This document shows, piece by piece, positions 27,296 to 37,803 of a stretch of DNA of 64,000 bases (the stretch's first letter is position 1; every line of letters starts with the position of its first letter). Origin of the DNA: Actibacterium sp. XHP0104 (lineage in GTDB: Bacteria; Pseudomonadota; Alphaproteobacteria; Rhodobacterales; Rhodobacteraceae); contig NZ_JAOWLE010000005.1 in NCBI RefSeq assembly GCF_025751515.1, forward strand, positions 62,001-126,000, written 5' to 3'. Under the pieces are notes generated by a model, which saw only the letters and a list, made by a program, of their open reading frames with translations, was not told the DNA's origin and made no database searches. Both the position numbers and the translations under genes were made by a program.

Positions 27296-27709
27296 TCAGG
27301 CCTTGTTGATGCGGATCGTCTGCACCACCGTTTGAGGGTCGGTGCGGCTGAGATCGACATGCAACAGCCCGTTCTCCATGGTCGCGCCGGCGACCTCGAC
27401 CCCATCGGCCAGCACAAAGCTGCGCTGGAACTGCCGCGCGGCGATGCCACGGTGCAGAAAGACGCGGGTCTCGTCCTCGTCGGCCTGACGGCCGCGAATG
27501 ACCAGTTGCCGGTCTTCGACGGTGATCGACAGATCCTGCTCGCGGAACCCCGCCACGGCCAGCGTGATGCGGTATCCGCGCTCGGATGTCTGTTCGATGT
27601 TGAACGGGGGATAGCCTTCGTTGCCAGATTTCGCGTTGCGCTCCAGCAGGCGTTCAAGCTGCTCGAAACCCAGCATGTAGGGGTGCGAGCCAAGGGTCAG
27701 TTTCGTCAT
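27296..27709 (-). CDS. Small heat-shock protein, Hsp20 family
   Basis: This 137-residue protein has an alpha-crystallin domain at about residues 35-125 (YPPFNIEQTSERGYRITLAVAGF, then the strand pair ENGLLHVDLSR). It resembles IbpA-type chaperones, which hold unfolding proteins for later refolding. The start MTKLTLG has a GGAG about 5 bases upstream (in CGGAG); the upstream in-frame codon at 27802 lies in the promoter. A sigma-32 type promoter is visible in front, and the DUF1150 gene follows. Confidence 0.92.
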   Translation of the reverse strand: MTKLTLGSHPYMLGFEQLERLLERNAKSGNEGYPPFNIEQTSERGYRITLAVAGFREQDLSITVEDRQLVIRGRQADEDETRVFLHRGIAARQFQRSFVLADGVEVAGATMENGLLHVDLSRTDPQTVVQTIRINKA

Positions 27710-27774
27710 CTCCGCAAGTCCTTGAGTAAGCGACCTGAATTCCACGGTCCCGTTCAACGGCGACCTTGATGGAA

Positions 27775-27803
27775 ATATGGGAACCCGCCCGCCGATGCGC
27801 AAG
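27775..27803 (-). promoter_or_regulatory. Candidate RpoH (sigma-32) promoter of hsp20-DUF1150
   Basis: On the minus strand CTTG (27803-27800) is followed after 18 bases by CCCATAT (27781-27775). The sigma-32 pattern is CTTG-N16/18-CCCATnT or its alphaproteobacterial variant. Transcription would begin about 55-60 bases before the hsp20 start. The gene function supports heat-shock control. Confidence 0.6.
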
Positions 27804-27873
27804 GGCGCTCTTCCCGAATGGCCCCCGAGTGACTATGTTACGGGTCAGAGGCACCTGATTCAGCCGAGCACAT

Positions 27874-28095
27874 ATGAACATCGCCAGCGAGATGAACACC
27901 GAAGAAGTCCTGCGGCTAAAGCTGGAGGTTCTCAAGCGCGAGCATCGCGATCTTGACGAGGCCATTCGTGCGCTCGAGGAAAAGGGCGGCGTGGCCGATC
28001 AGTTCACCGTGCGGCGGCTGAAAAAGCAGAAACTGACACTGAAAGATCGCATTGCCGCGCTCGAAGACCAGCTGACCCCCGACATCATTGCGTAA
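27874..28095 (+). CDS. DUF465 (YdcH-like) small protein
   Basis: This 73-residue charged protein is of the DUF465/YdcH type: a short helical hairpin with the conserved HRDLDEAIRALEEKG and the basic VRRLKKQKLTLKDRIA. Most of it should be coiled coil. Family function is unknown. A second in-frame ATG (MNTEEVLRLK, 27892) is an alternative start. The gene is divergent from hsp20 and lies in front of purE. Confidence 0.85.
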   Translation: MNIASEMNTEEVLRLKLEVLKREHRDLDEAIRALEEKGGVADQFTVRRLKKQKLTLKDRIAALEDQLTPDIIA

Positions 28096-28141
28096 GCCCG
28101 CGTTCCCGCTATAGTGCCGCCTCCAAACAAGCGAGGGCAGC

Positions 28142-28630
28142 ATGAGCGACGTCAAAGTGGGCATCATCATGGGCAGTCAATCGGACTGGCCGACCATGAA
28201 ACTGGCCGCCGATATTCTGGATGAACTGGGCATCGCCTATGAGGCCAAGATCGTCTCGGCCCACCGCACCCCCGACCGTTTGTGGAGCTATGGAAAAACC
28301 GCCGTCGACCGCGGCTTGCAGGTGATCATCGCCGGTGCTGGTGGCGCCGCGCATCTGCCCGGCATGATGGCCAGCAAGACCCGCGTGCCGGTGATCGGCG
28401 TTCCCGTGCAAACCAAGGCCCTGTCGGGTGTCGACAGTCTCTATTCCATCGTGCAGATGCCCAAGGGCTTTCCGGTGGCGACCATGGCCATCGGGGCTGC
28501 GGGCGCGTCGAATGCCGGGCTGATGGCCGCGGGCATTCTGGCGATCAACGACCCGGCGCTGGCCGCGCGGCTGGATGCCTGGCGCGACGCCCTGTCAGCC
28601 TCTATCCCGGACGAGCCCAGCGATGACTGA
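28142..28630 (+). CDS. purE: N5-carboxyaminoimidazole ribonucleotide mutase
   Basis: This 162-residue class I PurE enzyme moves the carboxyl group of N5-CAIR to give CAIR in purine synthesis. The signature is [14 protein letters not shown] with SAHRTPDRL, and [11 protein letters not shown] in the middle. GAGG lies 5 to 6 bases in front of the start. It overlaps purK by 8 bases, giving the usual purEK operon, so the two enzymes for the same step pair are made together. Confidence 0.97.
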   Translation: MSDVKVGIIMGSQSDWPTMKLAADILDELGIAYEAKIVSAHRTPDRLWSYGKTAVDRGLQVIIAGAGGAAHLPGMMASKTRVPVIGVPVQTKALSGVDSLYSIVQMPKGFPVATMAIGAAGASNAGLMAAGILAINDPALAARLDAWRDALSASIPDEPSDD

Positions 28631-29702
28631 GATGCTGCAAACCGGCGCAACAATCGGCATTCTGGGCGGCGGCCAGCTGGGCCGGATGCTGTCGGTCGCG
28701 GCCTCGCGGCTGGGGTTCAAATGCCACATCTATGAACCGGGCGCCAACCCGCCCGCCGCCGATGTGGCCCATGCCGTTACCACCGCCCCCTATGATGACC
28801 ACGACGCCCTGCGCGCCTTTGCCGCCGCCGTCGATGTCATCACATATGAATTCGAGAACATCCCGACCTCGGCGCTGGACGTGCTGGAATCGATCCGCCC
28901 GATCCGCCCCGGCCGCGAGGCGCTGCGCGTCAGCCAGGACCGGCTGACCGAAAAGGAATTCCTGGCCGGGCTGGGCCTGAAAACCGCGCCCTTTGCCGCC
29001 GTTGATACGCGCGATGACCTAACCGCCGCATTGGCCAGTGTCGGCGCGCCCGGCATTCTGAAAACCCGCCGCTTTGGCTATGACGGCAAGGGCCAGGCGC
29101 GGATCATGTCGCCCGATCAGGCCGATGCCGCCTTTGACGCCATGGCCGGTGCGCCCTCGATCCTGGAAGGGTTCGTCGAGTTCAGCCACGAGGTGTCGGT
29201 GATCGCCGCGCGCGGCGTCACCGGAGAGGTCGCCTGTTTCGACCCGGGCGAGAACGTCCACAAAGACGGCATCCTGCACACCACCACCCTGCCCGCCAAT
29301 CTGACCGGCGCCCAGCGCACCGATGCGGTGCTGCTGGCCGGGCGCATCCTGAACGCGCTGGATTATGTTGGCGTGATGGGGGTCGAGCTGTTCGTGACCC
29401 GCGCGGGGCTGATCGTGAACGAGATCGCACCGCGTGTGCACAACTCGGGCCACTGGACGCAAGACGGCTGCATGATCGACCAGTTCGAACAGCATATCCG
29501 CGCCGTGGTGGGCTGGCCGCTGGGCGACGGATCGCGGCACTCGGATATCCAGATGCTGAACCTGATCGGCGATGACATGGGCCTGGTGCCCGATCTGGCG
29601 CGCGATCCGGCCGTGGGGCTGCATCTCTATGGCAAGGCCGATGTCAAACCGGGCCGCAAGATGGGCCACGCCAACCGGCGCCTTGGCCCGGCGCGCGGCT
29701 AA
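28623..29702 (+). CDS. purK: N5-carboxyaminoimidazole ribonucleotide synthase
   Basis: This 359-residue ATP-grasp enzyme makes N5-CAIR from AIR, bicarbonate and ATP. The N-terminal domain has [21 protein letters not shown], the ATP-grasp part shows [12 protein letters not shown] and [15 protein letters not shown], and the C-terminal part [14 protein letters not shown]. The start overlaps the end of purE, and I chose MTEMLQTG rather than a codon further upstream inside purE. It converges with the transporter gene downstream, overlapping by 4 bases. Confidence 0.97.
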   Translation: MTEMLQTGATIGILGGGQLGRMLSVAASRLGFKCHIYEPGANPPAADVAHAVTTAPYDDHDALRAFAAAVDVITYEFENIPTSALDVLESIRPIRPGREALRVSQDRLTEKEFLAGLGLKTAPFAAVDTRDDLTAALASVGAPGILKTRRFGYDGKGQARIMSPDQADAAFDAMAGAPSILEGFVEFSHEVSVIAARGVTGEVACFDPGENVHKDGILHTTTLPANLTGAQRTDAVLLAGRILNALDYVGVMGVELFVTRAGLIVNEIAPRVHNSGHWTQDGCMIDQFEQHIRAVVGWPLGDGSRHSDIQMLNLIGDDMGLVPDLARDPAVGLHLYGKADVKPGRKMGHANRRLGPARG

Positions 29703-30529
29703 CGCCGCATCAGCGACACGCCCACCCCGCCCAGCACCAACGCGGCGGCGATGACGAACCGCGTGGTCAGCGGCTCGGCCAGAAAGGCCATGCCGCCGGC
29801 CATGGCGATGATCGGCACGGTCAGCTGCGCCACCGCCGCGCGCGAGGCGCCCAGTGACGGCAGAATCGCATACCACAGCGCATAGCCCATCCCCGAGGTG
29901 ATCGCGCCCGAGGCCACCGCCAGCGCCATGCCCTGGGCGCTGACCTGATCGGGGCGCAGGGCAAAGACGATCACCGCCAGTGGTGCGGCCAGCAGGAAAT
30001 TCGCCGCGGTCGATTGCAGCGGGTCGGCCGCGCCACGACCAACCAGCGAATAGATGCCCCAGCCCAGCGCCGCCGCCGCCATCAGCAGCGCAGGCACCAG
30101 CGGCGGGGCCGACACGCCTGCCGGCCACAGCAGCCACGCCAGCCCGGCAAATGCCACGCCCGCGCCCAGCCAGCGCAGGGGCGGCACCTCGTCACCTCCG
30201 ATCACCGCGCCCGCGAACATCGTCACCTGCACGCCGCCGAACAGCAGCAACGCGCCCAGCCCGGCGGGCAGGCTGACATAGGCAAAGGAAAACCCCAGCA
30301 TATAGAGGGTCAGCGACAGCACTCCGGTGGCGCGTCCCGGCCCAAACAGGCCCATGCCGCCGCGCCGCGAGGTCAGCACCAGCACGGCCAGCATCACTGC
30401 CCCCGCCCCCAACCGGATCGCCGCAAAGGCCGCTGGCCCCATGGCGCCGTCAGTTAGCGCCAGCCGGTTCAGAACCGAGTTGGCGGCAAAGGCGATCATG
30501 GTCAGAATGGTCAGCAGGATCAGGCGCAT
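29699..30529 (-). CDS. EamA/DMT-superfamily membrane transporter
   Basis: This 276-residue protein has about ten membrane segments in the two-fold repeat of the drug/metabolite transporter group (EamA). The start MRLILLTILTMIAFAANSVLNRLAL is characteristic. The export substrate (amino acid, metabolite or drug) cannot be predicted. An in-frame codon nine residues upstream exists at 30556. It lies 45 bases downstream of the lipase-like gene on the same strand, but there is no clear link in function. Confidence 0.88.
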   Translation of the reverse strand: MRLILLTILTMIAFAANSVLNRLALTDGAMGPAAFAAIRLGAGAVMLAVLVLTSRRGGMGLFGPGRATGVLSLTLYMLGFSFAYVSLPAGLGALLLFGGVQVTMFAGAVIGGDEVPPLRWLGAGVAFAGLAWLLWPAGVSAPPLVPALLMAAAALGWGIYSLVGRGAADPLQSTAANFLLAAPLAVIVFALRPDQVSAQGMALAVASGAITSGMGYALWYAILPSLGASRAAVAQLTVPIIAMAGGMAFLAEPLTTRFVIAAALVLGGVGVSLMRR

Positions 30530-30574
30530 GGCGCCACCCTGCCTTGTTCCCCGCATCCGCGCAATCGGTGATCG

Positions 30575-31294
30575 CTAGGGCAGGATCACGCCCACGGCAT
30601 CGGCATAGCCCATCGCGGGGTCGAAATGGCCGGTCTCGATAAAGGTGATCACCTGCGCGATCACCAGCGGGTTGTTGGCCATATAGGTATGCGTGACCGG
30701 CAGCGCGATATGGGCCTGCATCCCCGCCACGCGGGTCGAGGCGACCGAGACCTTGCCGTCATCGGGTCCGGGGATCATCTGCGAATAGGCCGGGTTCAGG
30801 CTGCGATAGCCGGCGATCACGCCCAGCGGAAACGCGACGTCGGGCAGCCGGTTCGGCACGGCGCCGGGGCCGGTGCCCAGCTGCATCCCCGCCGGGCCGT
30901 TGACCACCTGGAACAGCCGCCAGGCGCCCATCTTGTCGACCAGCTCCGACCCGTGATTGGGCGGGCCCAGCATCACCGCGCGGCCCATCCGGTCGAACTC
31001 GGCACCTGCCAGCCATTGCCGCAGCAGGATGCCCCCCATCGAATGGGTCACGAAATGCACCTTGCCGGGCGGGCAGCTTTCCACCGCCTTGGGCAACAGC
31101 GCGGCCAGATCGGCGATCGGGGCGCTGGTCGAGGGATAGCCCACGCGCCGCACATCATAGCCGCGCGCCTTGACCGCCTCGGCCATCACCGCGAATGACC
31201 CGGTCGAGCGCGCCAGCCCGTGCACCATTACCACGCAGTCGGCCCACAGGGCCGACGGCACCAGCATCAGGACAAGGGTCGCAATCCACCGCAT
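30575..31294 (-). CDS. Exported alpha/beta-hydrolase (esterase/lipase type)
   Basis: This 239-residue protein begins with a signal peptide ([17 protein letters not shown], cut before DCVV). The mature part has [11 protein letters not shown] near the start, the oxyanion region, and the nucleophile elbow in THSMGG, close to the GxSxG form of lipases. Further conserved parts are MLGPPNHGS and the histidine in LPVTHTYM. It resembles small bacterial lipases/esterases without a lid domain. I start at MRWIATL; the reading frame stays open further upstream but has no homologous character there. It diverges from the Nudix gene. Confidence 0.82.
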   Translation of the reverse strand: MRWIATLVLMLVPSALWADCVVMVHGLARSTGSFAVMAEAVKARGYDVRRVGYPSTSAPIADLAALLPKAVESCPPGKVHFVTHSMGGILLRQWLAGAEFDRMGRAVMLGPPNHGSELVDKMGAWRLFQVVNGPAGMQLGTGPGAVPNRLPDVAFPLGVIAGYRSLNPAYSQMIPGPDDGKVSVASTRVAGMQAHIALPVTHTYMANNPLVIAQVITFIETGHFDPAMGYADAVGVILP

Positions 31295-31364
31295 CCCGCC
31301 GATATAGGCATGGCTTTGCCATAGTGCGAGGTCGGGCTTTCCTGACCCGCCGCGCAGGGCTAGG

Positions 31365-31826
31365 ATGCGCGTCATGACCTCGCGTAGCCCCCGACTAGCC
31401 GCCCGAGCCCTGATCGTGCATGACGACCGGGTGTTGCTGGTCAATGCCTTTCCCAATGGCAAAAGCGATCTGTGGTGCGCACCCGGCGGCGGGGTCGAGC
31501 GCGGCCAGTCGATTCCCGACAATCTGATGCGCGAGGTGCATGAGGAAACCGGGCTGACGATCACCGTGGGCGCGCTGGTTCTGGTCAATGAATTTCACGA
31601 TCCCAAAAGCGGCTTTCACCAGGTCGAGCTGTTCTTTCGCTGCGGCCTGGTTGGCGGCACGGTCGATCATCGCTGGACCGATCCGGCCGGCGTGGTGACC
31701 GACCGGCAGTTCTTTAGCCGCGCCGGGCTGAACACGATCCGCTACAAGCCCGACAGCCTGCCGCGGGTGGTGTTCGAGTGGGACGGCTGCACCAGCTATG
31801 ACCCGCTGGAACGGCTGGTGATGTAA
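31365..31826 (+). CDS. Nudix hydrolase
   Basis: This 153-residue protein has the Nudix fold with the box GGGVERGQ...REVHEETGL (around residues 40-63). The catalytic metal-binding part REVHEETG is complete, but the first conserved glutamate of the box is glutamine here. The N-terminal [18 protein letters not shown] is typical for this family. It hydrolyses some nucleoside diphosphate derivative; no substrate-specific residues are recognisable. An ATG three codons in (31374) is an alternative start. It converges with groEL. Confidence 0.87.
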   Translation: MRVMTSRSPRLAARALIVHDDRVLLVNAFPNGKSDLWCAPGGGVERGQSIPDNLMREVHEETGLTITVGALVLVNEFHDPKSGFHQVELFFRCGLVGGTVDHRWTDPAGVVTDRQFFSRAGLNTIRYKPDSLPRVVFEWDGCTSYDPLERLVM

Positions 31827-31835
31827 CCGGCCACG

Positions 31836-31863
31836 AAAAAGGGGGCCCGAAGGCCCCCTTTCC
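31836..31863. terminator. Terminator between Nudix gene and groEL
   Basis: GGGGGCC-CGAA-GGCCCCC (31841-31858) is flanked by AAAAA and TTT. It can serve as terminator for both convergent genes. Confidence 0.85.
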
Positions 31864-31883
31864 CAAGTCTTGTGCCGGGTGGC

Positions 31884-33539
<1,656 letters not shown>

Positions 33540-33571
33540 CTAAATTGGAATTTCGTGAAAAGGCGGCTGTC

Positions 33572-33859
33572 TTACGACAGGATGCCCATGATGTCGGACT
33601 CTTTCATCATCAGCAGCTCTTTGCCGTCGATGGTGACTTCCTGACCGTTCCATTTGCCGAACAGCACGCGGTCGCCAACTTTCACGTCCATGGCGATGCG
33701 GTCGCCGTCTTCATCCTTGGCGCCGGCGCCAACGGCCACGATCACGCCCTCGGCGGGCTTTTCTTTGGCGCTATCGGGGATGATCAGACCACCCGAGGTT
33801 TTTTCGTTGCTCTCAACGCGCTCGACCAGCACGCGGTCGTGAAGCGGAGTGAATGCCAT
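33572..33859 (-). CDS. groS: Co-chaperonin GroES
   Basis: This 95-residue protein is the cap of the GroEL cage. Sequence signs are [29 protein letters not shown] in the mobile loop, and the C-terminal GILS. It is the first gene of groESL; a strong Shine-Dalgarno sequence (AAGGAG) precedes it. A CIRCE element 34 bases upstream points to repression by HrcA in addition to heat-shock promoters. Confidence 0.97.
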   Translation of the reverse strand: MAFTPLHDRVLVERVESNEKTSGGLIIPDSAKEKPAEGVIVAVGAGAKDEDGDRIAMDVKVGDRVLFGKWNGQEVTIDGKELLMMKESDIMGILS

Positions 33860-33893
33860 TTCTGAACGCTCCTTGGTTCATGTTAATCCCTGA

Positions 33894-33920
33894 TTAGCAC
33901 TCATCCTTATCGAGTGCTAA
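33894..33920 (-). promoter_or_regulatory. CIRCE element (HrcA operator) of groESL
   Basis: The perfect inverted repeat TTAGCACTC-N9-GAGTGCTAA (33894-33902 and 33912-33920) is the canonical CIRCE sequence. HrcA bound here represses groESL under normal temperature. It sits in the leader just downstream of the proposed promoter. Confidence 0.97.
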
Positions 33921-33927
33921 CGGAGCG

Positions 33928-33956
33928 TAGTTAAGGGTGGCCCATGGGTGAGTCAA
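33928..33956 (-). promoter_or_regulatory. Candidate housekeeping promoter of groESL
   Basis: On the minus strand TTGACT (33956-33951) is a good -35 hexamer, followed after 17 bases by TAACTA (33933-33928), a poor match to TATAAT. CIRCE starts 7 bases downstream, so a bound HrcA would cover the transcription start. Confidence 0.5.
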
Positions 33957-34000
33957 CAGTGCCCCCCGGAAAAAATTCCGGCAAATTTCCGGGGCGCCGG

Positions 34001-34019
34001 AATGCTGCACAGCAGCATT
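34001..34019. repeat. Short perfect inverted repeat behind the DUF2161 gene
   Basis: AATGCTGC-ACA-GCAGCATT lies 13 bases after the DUF2161 stop. Next to it CCGGAA-AAAA-TTCCGG (33966-33981) forms a second small stem. On the minus strand these are followed by AATTTTTT, so together they may end the DUF2161 transcript before groESL begins. Confidence 0.4.
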
Positions 34020-34032
34020 TTCTGCCGTGTTT

Positions 34033-34725
34033 TCAGGGGCTCTGTTCAAGCATTGCCAAAGTGTCGGAATAGACGCCCAAAGCCTCGGTGCCCTTGGGGG
34101 TCAGGTCATAGATGCCGGGGCTGATCCGGTGGAACCAGCCATAGTGATCGGTCGCCATGATCCGCGTGGCATTGGGCACTTCGCAGGCGCGGGCCACATG
34201 CGCGCCCTTGGTCGGGCCGTTCGCCCGCAGATGCGCGGCACAGCGCAGCGCATCCTGGCGATAGGCGGTCACCAGCTTGGCGCGGGTCATGCCGCCGGTA
34301 TTGGGGTCACCCACCCTGCGGGCGAACTCGCGCAGCATCAGCTGCTGGTGCGCCACCGATTTGCGCGGCTGGTAGGGCGCGGGGTCGAGATGGGGCTCGA
34401 CCAGCCCGTCGCGCAGCCGCACCGTCAGCAGACCCAGGCCCAGGCGCCGGCACATCGCGCGGTTCTCGGCCAGCGACCGGGAATAGCGGCGCCCGGTGCC
34501 GCGCGGCACCGCGATATAGACCAGATCGGAAATCGCCTGCCGGGCCACGGCCTGGTGAAACAGGCTGAGGGTAAAGCCGGTTTTCATCTCGACGATGACC
34601 GGCTCTTCGTCGCCGCGACAGGCCACCAGATCGGCGGCGGCGACCTCGGCCTTGACCTCATAGCCCTGCGCCACAAGGAACGCCTTGAGCGGCGCGTAGA
34701 GGTCTGTTTCGCGGGGTTTGCTCAT
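34033..34725 (-). CDS. DUF2161 family, possible PD-(D/E)XK phosphodiesterase
   Basis: This 230-residue protein is of the DUF2161 type, described as a putative PD-(D/E)XK phosphodiesterase. The early part fits a nuclease-like core: AAADLVACRGDEEPVIVEMKTGF shows D...E-x-K spacing (DLVA, then VEMK). The C-terminal half has a winged-helix look (GIYDLTPKGTEAL). It could act on nucleic acids, but the target is unknown. I start at MSKPRETD; an upstream codon adds a cysteine-rich stretch I do not trust. It is divergent from the pyrophosphatase gene. Confidence 0.75.
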   Translation of the reverse strand: MSKPRETDLYAPLKAFLVAQGYEVKAEVAAADLVACRGDEEPVIVEMKTGFTLSLFHQAVARQAISDLVYIAVPRGTGRRYSRSLAENRAMCRRLGLGLLTVRLRDGLVEPHLDPAPYQPRKSVAHQQLMLREFARRVGDPNTGGMTRAKLVTAYRQDALRCAAHLRANGPTKGAHVARACEVPNATRIMATDHYGWFHRISPGIYDLTPKGTEALGVYSDTLAMLEQSP

Positions 34726-34881
34726 GTCACCACTATTTCGCGCCCTGCCCCGCCGCGCAAGGCGCTCGATTTTCGCGGCAGTGCAGCATTTGCACCACAT
34801 CTGTCAGCGCTAGCGTGCGTGACAACCGCGCCCGCGCCGCCTATAAGAACGCCGAAATCGACACATAACCGGACAATCATC

Positions 34882-35802
34882 ATGACCATCCAAGTATTCG
34901 GCCACAAATCCCCCGACACCGACTCGACCGGCTCGCCCATCGTCTGGGCCTGGTATCTGACCGAGGTGAAAGGCACCCCCGCCGAAGCCAAGCTGCTGGG
35001 CGAACCCAACACCGAGGCCGCCTTTGTTCTGGAACGCTGGAACCTGGACAAGCCCGAGATCATCAGCGGCGTCGAGGCCGGCGCCCCGGTCGTGATCGTT
35101 GACACCAACAACCCCGCCGAGTTGCCCGACGCCATCAACGACGCCGACATCCAGGCGATCATCGACCACCACAAGCTGGTCGGCGGCCTGGAAACCAAGG
35201 GCCCGATCGACATCACCATCCGTCCGCTGGCCTGCACCGCCACCATCATGGTCGACCTGATGGGCGACGACGCCGCCAAGATGCCCGACGCCATCAAGGG
35301 CGCCGCTCTGTCCTGCATCATCTCGGACACGCTGGAATTCCGCTCGCCCACCACCACCGACCGTGACCGCGAAGTCGTGGCCGCGCTGGCCGCCGATCTG
35401 GGCGTGAACGTCGCCGACTATGCCGCCGAGCTGTTCGCCGCCAAGTCGGACGTGTCGGCCTTTTCGGATGCCGAGCTGATCCGCATGGATTCGAAGGAAT
35501 ACGAAGTGGGCGGCAAGAAATTCCGCGTCTCGGTTCTGGAAACCACCGCGCCGCAGATCCCGCTGGACCGCAAAGCCAGCCTGATGGAAAGCTTCAAGAC
35601 CGTCGCCGCCGAAGATGGCGTGGACGAGGTGCTGCTGTTCGTCGTCGACATCATCAAGGAAGAGGCCACCCTGCTGGTGCCCAACGACCTGGTGAAAACC
35701 GTGGCCGAGAAATCGTTTGGCGCGACTGTCAGCGGCGACACCGTTGTCCTGCCCGGCATCATGTCGCGCAAAAAGCAGATCATTCCGAACCTGACTCTCT
35801 GA
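34882..35802 (+). CDS. ppaC: Manganese-dependent (class II) inorganic pyrophosphatase
   Basis: This 306-residue DHH-family enzyme splits pyrophosphate made in biosynthesis. The metal ligands are seen in FGHKSPDTDS (His8, Asp12 and Asp14) and in the DHH sequence of IDHHKLVG, with SDTLEFRSPTTTDRD next. The C-terminal DHHA2 domain has the substrate-binding RKKQIIP. Many proteobacteria use the unrelated class I enzyme, so the class II form is worth noting. It ends in a strong terminator. Confidence 0.95.
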   Translation: MTIQVFGHKSPDTDSTGSPIVWAWYLTEVKGTPAEAKLLGEPNTEAAFVLERWNLDKPEIISGVEAGAPVVIVDTNNPAELPDAINDADIQAIIDHHKLVGGLETKGPIDITIRPLACTATIMVDLMGDDAAKMPDAIKGAALSCIISDTLEFRSPTTTDRDREVVAALAADLGVNVADYAAELFAAKSDVSAFSDAELIRMDSKEYEVGGKKFRVSVLETTAPQIPLDRKASLMESFKTVAAEDGVDEVLLFVVDIIKEEATLLVPNDLVKTVAEKSFGATVSGDTVVLPGIMSRKKQIIPNLTL

Positions 35803-35822
35803 TCCGGGTCTGACCATGTTTT

Positions 35823-35852
35823 AGGCGCGCCCGATCGGGCGCGCCTTTTTTC
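35823..35852 (+). terminator. Terminator after ppaC
   Basis: A palindromic stem AGGCGCGCCCGA-TCGGGCGCGCCT is followed by TTTTTT (35823-35852). It lies 20 bases behind the stop of the pyrophosphatase gene. Confidence 0.9.
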
Positions 35853-35865
35853 TTACGAGTATCAT

Positions 35866-36228
35866 ATGAATATCATGCTCTGGCCGCTGGCCCTGCTTGG
35901 TGTCAATCTCTGGTCGTTCGTGCTGTTCGCATGGGACAAACACCAGGCCCGTCAGCGCGGATGGCGCGTGTCGGAAACCACCTTCCTGACGCTGGCCGCT
36001 TGCGGGGGCTGGCCCGCACTAAAGCTGGGCCAGCGGATGATCCGCCACAAGACCCGCAAACAGCCCTTTGGGTGGATGCTGAACACCATGATCGGGGTGA
36101 ACCTGTTTCTGGCACTGATGCTGTGGCTGCTGGTGACGTTCGGAGGTGGGCTGCCTATTCCCGACCTCACCCCCTCTGCCCCGGACAGAGGTACAACACC
36201 CCGGTTTTTCAAAAGCGTCGGCGGCTAA
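35866..36228 (+). CDS. DUF1294 membrane protein
   Basis: This 120-residue protein has two to three membrane segments and the DUF1294 signature: FAWDKHQAR early and LAACGGWPALKLGQRMIRHKTRK in the middle. Function is unknown. The C-terminus (PDLTPSAPDRGTTPRFFKSVGG) is polar and low in conservation. It has a small gap to the terminator in front and 106 bases to the next gene; no regulatory site is obvious. Confidence 0.85.
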   Translation: MNIMLWPLALLGVNLWSFVLFAWDKHQARQRGWRVSETTFLTLAACGGWPALKLGQRMIRHKTRKQPFGWMLNTMIGVNLFLALMLWLLVTFGGGLPIPDLTPSAPDRGTTPRFFKSVGG

Positions 36229-36334
36229 AGGCGCGCCCGGGCCGGATGTTTCCGCCTCGGCCATATTTGCCATGGCTTGGCGTCCCCGGGAATGGCATAC
36301 GGAGAGCAACAAGCGACTGTCGAAAGGCCCTGAC

Positions 36335-37207
36335 ATGACCCAGATCATCAACGCCCTGTCCGATATCTCTGCCCCCTACGAGGCATTGTTTGTCGATCTG
36401 TGGGGCTGTGTGCATGATGGGCGCCGCCCCTTTGCCGAGGCGGTCGAGGCGCTTAAGGCCTATCGTGCCAAGGGCGGTATCGTGGTGCTGGTCACCAACT
36501 CTCCGCGCCATCGCGGTGCGGTCGAAAAGCAGTTGGACATGATCGGCGTCGACCGCGGCGCCTGGGATACGATCGCCACCTCGGGCGACAGCGCACGCGC
36601 CGCGATGTTTCGGGGCGTGGTCGGGAATAAGGTCTATTTCATCGGCGACCCGACCGAGACCAGCTTTTTCGACCCGATCCAGATCATCGAGAACCCTGCC
36701 CAGATCACCCGCGTCGATCTGACCGAGGCCGAGGGCATCGTCTGCACCGGCCCGTTCGATCCGCTGGCCGACCCGCGCGCCGTCGAGCCGCAGTTGCTCT
36801 ATGCCAAGCAAAAGCGGATGAAACTGCTGTGCGCCAACCCCGATATCGTGGTCGATCGCGGCGAGACCCGCGAATGGTGCGCCGGCGCCATCGCGCAGCT
36901 TTACACCGAGATGGGCGGCGAGAGCCTCTATTTCGGCAAGCCGCATCCGCCGATCTATGACCTGGCGCGGCGGCGGCTGTCGCAGATCGCCAAGATCCCC
37001 GACGACAGCATCCTGTGCATCGGCGACGGCATCGGCACCGATATTCAGGGCGCGCAGGGCGAGGATCTGGATTGCCTGTTCATCACCGGCGGCCTGGCGG
37101 CAGAGGACACCCGCACCCGCGACGGGCAGCCCGACCCGCAGGCGCTGGAGGCCTATCTGGCGGAACGTCAGATCTCGCCGACCTATTCAATCGGGATGCT
37201 GCGCTAG
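36335..37207 (+). CDS. HAD-superfamily class IIA hydrolase (TIGR01459-like)
   Basis: This 290-residue protein is of the HAD phosphatase superfamily. It shows FVDLWGCVHDGRRP (motif I with altered catalytic pair D-L-W), VVLVTNSPR (motif II), FGKPHPPIYD (motif III) and ILCIGDGIGTDIQGA (motif IV). The cap position fits class IIA as in the TIGR01459 family, which is common in alphaproteobacteria and of unassigned substrate. The second residue of the usual DxD motif is W rather than D, so catalysis may differ. It is 122 bases before the MaoC gene. Confidence 0.85.
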   Translation: MTQIINALSDISAPYEALFVDLWGCVHDGRRPFAEAVEALKAYRAKGGIVVLVTNSPRHRGAVEKQLDMIGVDRGAWDTIATSGDSARAAMFRGVVGNKVYFIGDPTETSFFDPIQIIENPAQITRVDLTEAEGIVCTGPFDPLADPRAVEPQLLYAKQKRMKLLCANPDIVVDRGETREWCAGAIAQLYTEMGGESLYFGKPHPPIYDLARRRLSQIAKIPDDSILCIGDGIGTDIQGAQGEDLDCLFITGGLAAEDTRTRDGQPDPQALEAYLAERQISPTYSIGMLR

Positions 37208-37329
37208 GATCGGCCGCGCAACATAGTTGCGCCCTTTTCGCCACATCCGATCAATCATTGCGCGGCGGATTGCCGAGACTGCCGGTTTCGGTTATGCGCT
37301 GCGCATCTGCTCAAGAACGGGAACGACCT

Positions 37330-37770
37330 ATGACCACCGATACCATCACCCGCGGCACCATCTATCTCGAAGACCTCGAGGTCGGGCTGACGCGCTCTTT
37401 GTCCAAGGAAGTCACCGACAAGGACATCGAGATGTTCGCCGAGGTTTCCACCGACCGGAACCCGGTGCATCTGGATGACGACTATGCCAATGCCACCATG
37501 TTCAAGGGCCGCATCGCCCATGGCATGCTGACCGCTGGGCTGATCTCGGCGGTGATCGGTGAACAGGTGCCGGGCCATGGCACGATCTATCTGGCCCAGT
37601 CGCTGCAGTTCAAGGCGCCGGTGCGGCCGGGTGACGTGGTCGTCACCACCGTGACCGTCACCCAGATTGACCCCGCAAAAGGCCGCGTGACCCTTGATTG
37701 TCGCTGCGCGGTGGGCGATACGGTCGTCCTGAAGGGCGAGGCACAGGTTCTGGCGCCGCGCCGCAACTAG
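37330..37770 (+). CDS. MaoC-type (R)-specific enoyl-CoA hydratase
   Basis: This 146-residue hot-dog fold enzyme has the hydratase motif DRNPVHLDDDYANATMF and GRIAHGMLTAG, in which the aspartate and histidine add water to enoyl-CoA. It resembles PhaJ, which supplies (R)-3-hydroxyacyl-CoA for polyhydroxyalkanoate, and related dehydratases; no PHA gene is present here to support that. It is followed by ribF with a 33-base gap and may be co-transcribed. Confidence 0.87.
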   Translation: MTTDTITRGTIYLEDLEVGLTRSLSKEVTDKDIEMFAEVSTDRNPVHLDDDYANATMFKGRIAHGMLTAGLISAVIGEQVPGHGTIYLAQSLQFKAPVRPGDVVVTTVTVTQIDPAKGRVTLDCRCAVGDTVVLKGEAQVLAPRRN

Positions 37771-37803
37771 GCTGACACGCTGCCGGATCCGGCAGGTCGG
37801 GGG

